A DNA stretch of 13,492 bases from JAKPRU01 sp029568995 (GTDB lineage: Bacteria > Hinthialibacterota > Hinthialibacteria > Hinthialibacterales > JAKPRU01): contig DAOMHQ010000146.1 in the NCBI GenBank assembly GCA_035430965.1, positions 1 through 13,492 on the forward strand, given 5' to 3'. The notes under the pieces were generated by a model. The model was not told the DNA's origin and did not search any database. It worked only from the letters and a program-made list of their open reading frames with translations. Position 1 is the stretch's first letter. Every line of letters begins with the position of its first letter. The position numbers were made by a program, and so were the translations under genes. Below are positions 1-5,828 of this stretch, piece by piece.

Positions 1-61
1 TCGGCTTGAGGAATTCCTCGAACAGCAGTTCGCCAGGTGTGACAGGATTCAGTTTCGGCAT
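1..61 (-). CDS. higA: HigA-family antitoxin / HTH regulator, 5' end only (runs off the window)
   Basis: This is a partial gene whose first 20 codons are visible and read MPKLNPVTPGELLFEEFLKP. The P-V-x-P-G-E-x-L-x-E-E-F-L-K-P pattern is the hallmark N-terminus of HigA/VapI-type antitoxins, which are XRE-fold DNA-binding proteins. They normally neutralise an mRNA-cleaving HigB toxin and repress their own operon. The start at 61 is fixed by an AAGGAG at 69-74, 7 nt upstream. In classical loci higB lies directly upstream of higA. Here the gene upstream is a restriction endonuclease ending at 131, and only 69 nt separate them, so no HigB is encoded there. It could therefore be an orphan regulator, or be paired with a downstream partner outside the window. 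The family assignment rests on 20 residues only, but the motif is distinctive. Confidence 0.75.
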   Translation of the reverse strand, partial: MPKLNPVTPGELLFEEFLKP

Positions 62-68
62 GGTTGTG

Positions 69-74
69 CTCCTT
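69..74 (-). promoter_or_regulatory. Ribosome binding site of the higA-like gene
   Basis: AAGGAG on the minus strand sits 7 nt before the ATG at 61. It decides the start of the truncated antitoxin gene and shows that the gene is translated independently of the upstream endonuclease. Confidence 0.75.
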
Positions 75-130
75 AACTTCCCGTTGGAACCAGATGTCAG
101 AGGGACGACATCGCCGGTCCAGGAGGACGA

Positions 131-697
131 TCAACTCTTCCTCTTCTGCTTGGGCAACGCCTTGCCCGGCCCGTCATGTTCGATTCCAATAACAAGAATG
201 GGAAAGGTCATTGCTTCCGGAAATTCCTCTTCAATATAGCGCACAGCATCCTTGAAGCTCGGCGTACGATCCGGAAGGAAGACCTGAAGTCGATCATCGG
301 GCACAACAATCACTCCGACGTCTATTTCACCTTGCTGTAGACTGTTTCGAAGATGAACGATATCTCGAATCACCAAATCGCTTCTTGCGGACACTTGTAT
401 CTCAACACCAATCCTCGATACGATCGAATTGTTGTAGCGTATTTTCTTTATTCGATCGATATCTCCGGTAGTTGATTTCTTCCAGTCGCAAGCAGCATCA
501 AATCCATCGTCCAAAACCTGCCGTATGACAGCCGCGCCGTTCGCATCTTTTTCCTCAAGCAGGCGGATATTTGCGTCAAGAATAACCTGAACCAATTCGA
601 GAAAGAGGGATGAAAGACCAAGACGACACACCTTATCCCGAGATCCGTCGTAGAATTTTATCTTCGTTATCTTCATATCCTTCAAACAGCCTTTCAT
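131..697 (-). CDS. Putative type II restriction endonuclease, BglII/BstYI-like
   Basis: This 188-residue protein is close to the usual size of BglII/BstYI-type enzymes (about 200-225). The core runs from a conserved stretch at about 66-82 to VEIQVSARSDL (98-108). The E99-x-Q101 pair matches the unusual E-x-Q catalytic pair of BglII, where Gln replaces the common PD-(D/E)XK lysine. It continues into RDIVHLRNSLQQGEIDVGVIVVP (split here as RDIVHLRNSL and GEIDVGVIVVP, about 111-133), and a conserved IEHDGPGKALPKQK tail sits at 172-185. The position nine residues before the Glu, an Asp in BglII, is Asn90 here, so the metal site may differ or be weakened. The gene overlaps the 3' end of the methyltransferase gene by 65 nt, in another frame. 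An alternative ATG at 676 would reduce the overlap but has an SD only 2 nt away. The pairing with a methyltransferase supports the call, which rests on motif recall rather than a search. Confidence 0.62.
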   Translation of the reverse strand: MKGCLKDMKITKIKFYDGSRDKVCRLGLSSLFLELVQVILDANIRLLEEKDANGAAVIRQVLDDGFDAACDWKKSTTGDIDRIKKIRYNNSIVSRIGVEIQVSARSDLVIRDIVHLRNSLQQGEIDVGVIVVPDDRLQVFLPDRTPSFKDAVRYIEEEFPEAMTFPILVIGIEHDGPGKALPKQKRKS

Positions 698-1532
698 AGT
701 TGAATCCCGGCTTTCTTCGGCAGGACAACGGGAATGTCTCCCTGAGTCTGCTCTCTATGTGCTTGCAGTCATAAAGCTCTGTTCCTATCCAGTTCCTGTG
801 ATTTGCTTCTGCCGCTTGAAAGGTGGAGCCACCTCCTCCGAAAGGATCGAACACCAGATCTCCCGGTTCGGTGGAAATCAGAATCGCCCTCTCCGGAATC
901 ATCAATTTCAGTTCGTTGACTCCCGGGCGCACTTTGTATCTTCTATGCCGGTTTGGAGATGTGTCGTCCCAAAAATCAGTAAGGTTCAAACCGGCAGGAT
1001 TGAGTTTATTCCTATGACCGCCATAGTCCTTAATCTCTTCGCCACAATGACGACACACAGGAATCGGAACTCTTACCCGATTAAATATGCGCGGTTCACC
1101 CCTTGTGTAGTACAATAGTGCATAGTGCGCTGGATATAGTTTCTTTCCCCGGCTGTACGTGCCCTTCATCGTCAACGCAATCCAATGCCGGAAGGTGAGT
1201 CTCTGATTCATCATGTTCGCAAACTTGACCGCAAGTTCCGGCATGGCATACAAGAAAAAAGCCCCTCCTGGTTTCAATAGACGGGAACATTCGTTGATCC
1301 ATCGCTCGCACCATTCAAGATACTCCACATCTTCCAGGCGGTCTTTGAATCCATTCCTGTAATTCTTATCCAAATTGAATGGCGGGTCCGCAAAAATACA
1401 GTGTATCGTTTTTGAGCGCATGATTGTCATGACTTCCAGACAATCGTGATCGTAAAGGACACCGTGTTGAGTCGTAAGAAACGGTCTCATTGCCTCTCTC
1501 ATACCTCGCCAGACTTCTCGATCATCGGGCAT
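633..1532 (-). CDS. Beta-class DNA methyltransferase of a type II R-M system
   Basis: This 299-residue AdoMet-dependent DNA amino-methyltransferase protects the host DNA from the neighbouring endonuclease. The catalytic motif IV (ADPPFNLDKNY, about 48-58) precedes the AdoMet-binding motif I (FDPFGGGGST, 228-237), which is the order of the beta class. LLKPGGAFFLY (85-95) and NWIGTEL (247-253) are further typical motifs. DPPF suggests N6-adenine rather than the SPPY usual for N4-cytosine enzymes, but this is not decisive. A CRHC (160-163) lies in the target-recognition region. The ATG at 1532 has no good SD. It lies only 12 nt after a strong -10 element, which suggests a leaderless or nearly leaderless mRNA. 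In-frame ATGs at 1502 and 1490 are alternatives. The 3' end overlaps the endonuclease gene. Codon and base use look slightly more AT-rich than the genes to the right, consistent with transfer. Confidence 0.88.
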   Translation of the reverse strand: MPDDREVWRGMREAMRPFLTTQHGVLYDHDCLEVMTIMRSKTIHCIFADPPFNLDKNYRNGFKDRLEDVEYLEWCERWINECSRLLKPGGAFFLYAMPELAVKFANMMNQRLTFRHWIALTMKGTYSRGKKLYPAHYALLYYTRGEPRIFNRVRVPIPVCRHCGEEIKDYGGHRNKLNPAGLNLTDFWDDTSPNRHRRYKVRPGVNELKLMIPERAILISTEPGDLVFDPFGGGGSTFQAAEANHRNWIGTELYDCKHIESRLRETFPLSCRRKPGFNYERLFEGYEDNEDKILRRISG

Positions 1533-1544
1533 TTACCCAATGTC

Positions 1545-1573
1545 ATTCTCTCACCCATTCACCGACTTGTCAA
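1545..1573 (-). promoter_or_regulatory. Sigma70-type promoter A, in front of the R-M genes
   Basis: On the minus strand there is a perfect TTGACA (1568-1573), a 17-bp spacer ending in TGA (extended -10) and GAGAAT (1545-1550). The methyltransferase ATG is 12 nt beyond the -10, so a start about 6-8 nt downstream of the hexamer leaves a leader of only about 4-6 nt. Confidence 0.68.
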
Positions 1574-1589
1574 TCATGTTTCCGTGCCT

Positions 1590-1742
1590 TCATGTCACCG
1601 TACCTTGCTGGCCTGGATGTCGCGCTTGCTTGGGCTTTTGCGCTGGCGGGCGGATCTGCTGTTTCGGGGACATGGGGGGCTTATTGACTCCTCCCGATTT
1701 CTCCATTCCTTCCCTCAGCGGTACTGGTTTCTTGTCGTTCAT
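1590..1742 (-). CDS. Small Pro/Lys/Gln-rich protein (50 aa), hypothetical
   Basis: This is a short open frame. It starts MNDKKPVPLREGMEK, continues SGGVNKPPMSPKQQIRPPAQ and ends in QQGTVT. It has no membrane segment, is very basic and proline-rich, and is likely unstructured. Three things support it as a gene. Its own sigma70-like promoter lies at 1817-1845. A purine-rich AGG lies 6 nt before the ATG, within AAAGGCAGG. Its ATG overlaps (ATGA) the stop of an upstream open frame, the usual sign of coupled translation. It lies directly upstream of promoter A and the R-M genes. I do not recognise a family and propose no function. It could also be a fortuitous frame, since 50 codons is short. Confidence 0.5.
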   Translation of the reverse strand: MNDKKPVPLREGMEKSGGVNKPPMSPKQQIRPPAQKPKQARHPGQQGTVT

Positions 1743-1816
1743 GCTCTGCCTGCCTTTGCTGCAACCTTGGGTTCTCCCTCCGGGTAATACGGCAACGCGA
1801 ACTTCTCACCTGGAGG

Positions 1817-1845
1817 ATTTTCCCACTCCTCCCCCGCCCTGTCAA
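1817..1845 (-). promoter_or_regulatory. Sigma70-type promoter B
   Basis: On the minus strand there is TTGACA (1840-1845), a 17-bp G-rich spacer ending in TGG (extended -10) and GAAAAT (1817-1822). It lies about 50 nt after the DUF2442 gene and about 70 nt before the 50-codon small gene. Its spacer is nearly identical to that of promoter C. Confidence 0.6.
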
Positions 1846-1891
1846 TCGCGTTGACAATCAAAAAATCGCCCCGTCCCGGAGCAGGATCTTG

Positions 1892-2149
1892 TCAGACATG
1901 TTCCGGGGCACCTACCGTATCAAGAACCTGCCACCGGGCCTCAATCGTGTCTGCCGACAAATCCGCTCCGCAATCCCATACGACGAAATATCCGCCATTA
2001 CGAATTTTCACGAATTCCTTTTGATCCTGGAGATCAGCAAATGCCTCATATTCCAGATAAGGACGTACGTCGAAAGTCCCCGTTCGGCCGTCATCGGAAG
2101 GAACGGTCAGAACCCAGTTCGATTGTGGGTGAACCTCTGCGATCCTCAT
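1892..2149 (-). CDS. DUF2442 domain protein
   Basis: This 85-residue protein matches the DUF2442 pattern along its whole length. It opens with MRIAEVHPQSNWVL, continues with a DDGRTGTFDVRPYL segment (19-32), an EFVKIRNGGYFVVWDCGADL core (45-64) and a SADTIEARW end (65-73). DUF2442 proteins are small, of unknown biochemical role, and are often encoded beside DUF4160 proteins in modules resembling toxin-antitoxin pairs. No DUF4160 gene is present here. The partner upstream is instead a coiled-coil protein whose stop lies 3 nt before this start, so the two are very likely co-translated. An AAGGGA lies about 9 nt before the ATG. After its TGA the same frame stays open for another 50 codons (see findings). 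Confidence 0.8.
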   Translation of the reverse strand: MRIAEVHPQSNWVLTVPSDDGRTGTFDVRPYLEYEAFADLQDQKEFVKIRNGGYFVVWDCGADLSADTIEARWQVLDTVGAPEHV

Positions 2150-2152
2150 TGG

Positions 2153-2476
2153 TCAAGTCCCTTTGGACTTGCCTCCCAGACCACCACTATATCTCCCGTC
2201 CTGTACTCCATCTTCCCTATCAATCGCCTGAACAACCTGCCGAATCTCTTCCTGACTCACAACGCCCTTTGCAGCCAGTAGCCGCAGAACCGTCGCCAGG
2301 TAGAGCCGCATCTCGTCGTTCTCTGCCTCCAGATTCTCAATCTGCGCAGTCACATCTTTGGAGGAAGAACGTCGTCTCTCCAGTTCATATCGTAGTTTCG
2401 CAATTTCGTTCTCGTGATCCGAGAGATCGAGTTGCTGTCCCAGACTGCCCAATAACAGATATCGTCCCCAGCCCAT
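2153..2476 (-). CDS. Small coiled-coil protein beginning MGWGR, hypothetical
   Basis: This 107-residue soluble protein starts MGWGRYLLLGSLGQQLDL. The conserved-looking N-terminus is followed by a heptad-rich, charged helix (about 20-62, with many E, R and K) and a second amphipathic helix containing EEIRQVVQAIDREDG (76-90). The C-terminus is Gly/Lys-rich. The coiled coil suggests oligomerisation or use as a scaffold. I recognise no assigned function. The start at 2476 is fixed by AAGGAG 8 nt upstream (AAAGGAGACGCAC before the ATG). Promoter C (2538-2566) lies upstream. The gene is followed after 3 nt by DUF2442, forming a two-gene operon. Confidence 0.75.
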   Translation of the reverse strand: MGWGRYLLLGSLGQQLDLSDHENEIAKLRYELERRRSSSKDVTAQIENLEAENDEMRLYLATVLRLLAAKGVVSQEEIRQVVQAIDREDGVQDGRYSGGLGGKSKGT

Positions 2477-2537
2477 GTGCGTCTCCTTTCATCATTCCGA
2501 GGTTTATATGAATAGAATAACCCCTTTGTGCGAGATT

Positions 2538-2566
2538 ATTCTCCCACTCCTACCCCGCTCTGTCAA
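2538..2566 (-). promoter_or_regulatory. Sigma70-type promoter C, for the coiled-coil/DUF2442 operon
   Basis: On the minus strand there is TTGACA (2561-2566), a 17-bp spacer ending in TGG (extended -10) and GAGAAT (2538-2543). The predicted leader to the ATG at 2476 is about 55 nt. Confidence 0.66.
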
Positions 2567-2605
2567 TCAAGTCACGCGCAATATATTCCTCTATACATCC
2601 GTCCC

Positions 2606-4009
2606 TCATGGGCTGTAGTAATTGTGTGTGCGTTTGCTGCGCGAGTAGTGTTGCTGTTTCCAGAGCCGGGGCCGGTCCGGATTCGGATTGGCCGCCTCGT
2701 TCCGGTAGATCCGTAACGTGTTTCCATTCAGGACAACCAGTTCCTCGCGCCAGTCGCCGGCTACATCGGCCACGTAAAGCCGCGCTGCTTTTTCTTTAAA
2801 CCGCGCGATAAATTTCCCTGTCATCGGATCGAATATGGCAACATCTCCTTCTGTGTGGCGTTCCTTCCCTGCGGCCAGTTGCTTCGTTTCGCCGGTCCAG
2901 TCGATGGTGTGGATCACCTCCACCCCCGCCTTTGTCCAATCCGATGGGGCAACATGATCCAGTTCGTAATGAGCAATCAGGCGTCCATTGGCGTCGAATA
3001 TAAATGGCCTCTGATGTTCGTTAAACCGACTCCTGCACCAGATTTCAAGCCCCGGCGTGTCGGGATCGAATTCTCCGACTACCGCGTTCTGTGGTTCCCA
3101 TTCCTGGTAATTCGTTTCCCAGAGAACCCGGTCGCGCGTATATAAATAGACGCGGTTTCCGGGTTGATCGCCGTCCCTGCCGCCCTCCTCCAGCGCGACT
3201 ACCTCCAGTCCGGGAACATCCGGGCGAACATCGTAGGCAAAGATCGAATCAATATGGCCGCGCAACGGGATATTACACAGAAACTCCCCTGTTGCGCTGA
3301 CTATCTGGCCGCCGAGCACCTCATCCCGTCCGTCACCATCGAGATCAGCAAGGCGCGCGCCGTTATGCGCGCAGGTTGTGAAATCGGCGCGTTGCCAGAG
3401 CGGGGTGTACCGATGGTTACAAAGATCTTCCAGGCTGTACGCTGCAATGTGATGCCCCACGCGGTAACCGTCGCGGTTCGTTGTCTGAATAAACAGGTCA
3501 CAGTCACCCTCTCCACGGAAATTCGCAATGGCAAGGTGCTCCCACCGTTCCGTTCCCTCCGGGCGTGGCGGTTGAGCGGTCCATTTATCTATGCCATTTT
3601 TCCCATTCACTACATGCAGCACACTGTCATTTGTCAAATACAGAACCTCGGTTTGTCCGTCGCCGTCAATGTCCCCGGCTGTTACACCCGGCCCATGATG
3701 GCCCGGTAATCCGACCCGTTCCGACGATTCTCCCACCCTGACATCGACGCGGTTAACCCAGCGTCGAGTTCCATCGTTCGCATATCCCGCCACGTGACCC
3801 GGCACGGTGACCAGATAGTCCATTCGTCCATCATCGTCGATATCCCACACCACAATCCCACCGGCGGATGTTTCCGGCGCGGGGATATCCAATTCGATGA
3901 TAAAGGGATTCGCGCCATGCAAGTCTTCCTCAGCGCAATACGCACACGCACATACCATGATTATCGCACAAGCCGCGCAAGAATGAAAAAGAATCGAACG
4001 AAAGACCAT
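2606..4009 (-). CDS. Secreted FG-GAP/VCBS-repeat beta-propeller protein (PL11-like fold)
   Basis: This 467-residue exported protein has an N-terminal hydrophobic signal (about 5-25, likely cut after AYC before AEED). It carries calcium-binding repeat loops DIDDDGRMD (56-64), DIDGDGQTE (113-121) and DLDGDGRDE (222-230), and a late GDWREELVV (418-426). The spacing and the Trp/Tyr-rich blades suggest a beta-propeller. The C-terminal RLWKQQHYSRSKRTHNYYSP (448-467) resembles the end of rhamnogalacturonan-lyase-like (PL11) and related FG-GAP proteins. A sugar-binding or lyase role is therefore possible, but I cannot see defined catalytic residues. It carries an exceptionally complete SD (AGGAGGTGATC) ending just before the ATG. 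It lies 68 nt downstream of the membrane-protein gene on the same strand and may share its transcript. Confidence 0.8.
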   Translation of the reverse strand: MVFRSILFHSCAACAIIMVCACAYCAEEDLHGANPFIIELDIPAPETSAGGIVVWDIDDDGRMDYLVTVPGHVAGYANDGTRRWVNRVDVRVGESSERVGLPGHHGPGVTAGDIDGDGQTEVLYLTNDSVLHVVNGKNGIDKWTAQPPRPEGTERWEHLAIANFRGEGDCDLFIQTTNRDGYRVGHHIAAYSLEDLCNHRYTPLWQRADFTTCAHNGARLADLDGDGRDEVLGGQIVSATGEFLCNIPLRGHIDSIFAYDVRPDVPGLEVVALEEGGRDGDQPGNRVYLYTRDRVLWETNYQEWEPQNAVVGEFDPDTPGLEIWCRSRFNEHQRPFIFDANGRLIAHYELDHVAPSDWTKAGVEVIHTIDWTGETKQLAAGKERHTEGDVAIFDPMTGKFIARFKEKAARLYVADVAGDWREELVVLNGNTLRIYRNEAANPNPDRPRLWKQQHYSRSKRTHNYYSP

Positions 4010-4010
4010 C

Positions 4011-4021
4011 GATCACCTCCT
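4011..4021 (-). promoter_or_regulatory. Full-length Shine-Dalgarno site
   Basis: AGGAGGTGATC on the minus strand is complementary to essentially the whole anti-SD tail of 16S rRNA. The AGGAGG (4016-4021) lies 6 nt before the ATG at 4009. It fixes the start of the FG-GAP gene and predicts strong initiation. Confidence 0.8.
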
Positions 4022-4077
4022 GAAATTATTCATCCCTTTCTAATAGTAACGTGAACCCGATTCTATAACACTACCCC

Positions 4078-5415
4078 TTACATTGTGATGAAAGTGCCTC
4101 TGCTTTTCAAATAGAGATATACTCCGTAAATCTCTACAATAACGAACGAAATAGTATCCAGCCAGACCGCGCTGTTCGATGCCGAGAGTTGGAACAAGTC
4201 TCCTTTCACAATATGCGGCATCGCGAAACAGAGATAGTATACGGGAAGCATCGCAATCAGGAGAATCAGGCTTTTCTCACGGAAGGATGTTTTTGCAAGC
4301 CTTGGGCAAATAGTCCCCTGGCGATAGAGATAATACAAAAGAAGACTGATGACGACAATTACCGCTTCAACGGTATGGGTCGATGCGATACTTTCGACTT
4401 TGAGTTGTTCGGAAACGACCCGGATACTGCCATTGATACTTTCCTGCAGGCCATACAGGAGGAAGTGATACAGGGCCACCGAGTAGATAAGGAATTGATC
4501 GAATCGACTCATCTCGGCAATCGGTTCCAACCCGGTTGGAATATCGCTTGCGTTCCACTGCTCTTTCGGAATCCTGCTGAAATACCAGATCACCAGACCG
4601 CCAAAAATGAACCCTGTAAAATACTCCCACAGGCTCCAGAACGGCAGTTCCCATGCGGGATTGTTACGCCCAATGGCCTGCCAGATATCTGCAATGGACA
4701 AAGCAAAGGCAAACAGGCTCATGACAACAACCGAGCGGACAACAAACCCCTTATCTGTATTGTGGAACCATATATACAACAAGACCGGAATAATCCCAAT
4801 CGCCGTGGACATATTTCCAACCATGGATGTGTAGTTGCGTCTCGATAATCCCGTCAGGTAAATCTCATTGTAATATTGTGGGGCGATGAGCGGGATGAGC
4901 TGCTCCGCGATCAGCTGGCCGACGAATTTCCCGACCATAAAGAGAACTACGCAGACGAAGAGGTCTTTCAGTGTGTATTTGCGCTCCGTGAAAAAATACC
5001 CGCCGAAGAACAGCGACGGAAAACCCGCCCAGGAGAAGCCCACGATCAACAACCAGAAATACCCTTGCCACCACTGAACGACAAGGTCATACCCTTCCCC
5101 ATAATTCGGTGGAATATGCCCCGGATAAAGACCGGGAATACCGGCCTGTGCTACAAAGGTACCCCATCCGGTTCGCAAGGAACCGAAGACATAGATGACA
5201 AATGCAAAGACGATCATATTGAATTTCTTTCGCGGCGAATAGAGAACGGACAGGTACAAGAGAAACAAGAGAATCACAACAGAGGGATCGGATGTACCGC
5301 TTCCGCGAATCTGCCAGCCGAATCCCAGAAGAATGGATCCGATCAGAATGCGGACAAGGCGATTGTCTCCGAGGACGGAAGGTGGCTGCTGTGTTTGGCC
5401 GGGATTCACGATCAT
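4078..5415 (-). CDS. Polytopic inner-membrane protein, function unknown
   Basis: This 445-residue protein has about 11-12 hydrophobic segments (roughly 22-35, 45-59, 66-82, 112-140, 151-178, 198-216, 226-245, 261-280, 308-325, 349-364, 382-400, 416-436). It has a short Gln/Pro-rich cytoplasmic-type N-terminus. LIGSILLGFGWQIRGSG (24-40) carries a Gly-rich GWQIRGSG turn at the end of the first membrane helix. I do not recognise a transporter signature. The ATG at 5415 is only 2 nt from its SD (AAGGAG, 5418-5423), whereas the in-frame GTG at 5409 is 8 nt away. The true start may be that GTG, giving 443 residues. It lies upstream of the secreted FG-GAP gene on the same strand, so a role in handling the same substrate is possible but not shown. 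Confidence 0.75.
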   Translation of the reverse strand: MIVNPGQTQQPPSVLGDNRLVRILIGSILLGFGWQIRGSGTSDPSVVILLFLLYLSVLYSPRKKFNMIVFAFVIYVFGSLRTGWGTFVAQAGIPGLYPGHIPPNYGEGYDLVVQWWQGYFWLLIVGFSWAGFPSLFFGGYFFTERKYTLKDLFVCVVLFMVGKFVGQLIAEQLIPLIAPQYYNEIYLTGLSRRNYTSMVGNMSTAIGIIPVLLYIWFHNTDKGFVVRSVVVMSLFAFALSIADIWQAIGRNNPAWELPFWSLWEYFTGFIFGGLVIWYFSRIPKEQWNASDIPTGLEPIAEMSRFDQFLIYSVALYHFLLYGLQESINGSIRVVSEQLKVESIASTHTVEAVIVVISLLLYYLYRQGTICPRLAKTSFREKSLILLIAMLPVYYLCFAMPHIVKGDLFQLSASNSAVWLDTISFVIVEIYGVYLYLKSRGTFITM

Positions 5416-5459
5416 TTCTCCTTTCGTTCGAACGATATAAAATTCGAATCACCTGCCGA

Positions 5460-5488
5460 ATTGTTGCATGGAGTACGAATGAAGTCAA
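5460..5488 (-). promoter_or_regulatory. Candidate promoter D for the membrane-protein gene
   Basis: On the minus strand there is TTGACT (5483-5488), a 17-bp spacer ending in TGC (extended -10) and AACAAT (5460-5465), about 40 nt before the ATG. The TTGACTTC that contains the -35 is repeated exactly 14 bp upstream (5495-5502), which could be half-sites for an activator. Confidence 0.42.
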
Positions 5489-5534
5489 ATCCGTGAAGTC
5501 AATCGACGGTGTCCGCCGGACATCTGTCTTACAG

Positions 5535-5590
5535 GTAGGGCCGGAGTCGAATGCGCACAGCCGTGGAGTCGGGGGAATTCTCAGTCCATT
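5535..5590 (-). pseudogene. Decayed 3' half of a tRNA-Leu (GAG-like anticodon)
   Basis: Read on the minus strand, the segment has a Leu-type anticodon loop CTGAGAA (anticodon GAG), a remnant of a long variable arm (GACTCCACGGC), a T-loop TTCGACT and a CCTAC end. By hand it matches the intact tRNA-Leu(UAA) at 11052-11134 in about 40 of 58 aligned columns. Conserved blocks are GGACT, CGGC, GTGCG, TTCGACTCC and CCTAC. The T-stem no longer pairs (GCGCA against CCGGC), the acceptor 3' strand is shortened, and no D-arm or 5' acceptor is visible. It therefore cannot be a working tRNA. Confidence 0.5.
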
Positions 5591-5828
5591 TTCATCCGTA
5601 ACCGAACATGAGAAGAACCAACAAATACCCTGCAAATACTGGATATTCTACGCCTTGACAGGGTTTCTGTATTATCTCTCAGTGAAAGCCAAACCTGATG
5701 TCCACCGGTCCGAAATTCAGGGCGAAGATCGGACAGCTGTCTGAAGAAAATCTCGCCTCCGTGCCACGTCCACTTGCAGGGAGAGAGCCTTTTGGTGGAT
5801 TTCGGGTACGCAGGGCGTGATCGCAAAG

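Larger units (their letters stand above)
5416..5828. other. 413-bp intergenic region
   Basis: No supported protein gene lies here. On the left are the SD and candidate promoter D of the membrane-protein gene, with the TTGACTTC direct repeat. In the centre is a decayed tRNA-Leu 3' half (5535-5590). The remainder (about 5600-5828) has no recognisable structure. It contains a plus-strand TTGACA (5654) with no plus-strand gene to serve. Confidence 0.6.

Noticed and set aside
856..861. AGATCT (BglII site) inside the methyltransferase gene
   Set aside because: A single 6-bp site is expected by chance and does not show the specificity of the R-M system.
1540..1854. Plus-strand frames (about 104-113 codons) opposite the small gene
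   Set aside because: They are Leu/Pro/Ser-rich shadows of the minus-strand small gene and promoters, with no SD.
5654..5680. Plus-strand TTGACA in the 413-bp gap
   Set aside because: There is no fitting -10 at 16-18 bp, and no plus-strand gene follows for almost 3 kb.
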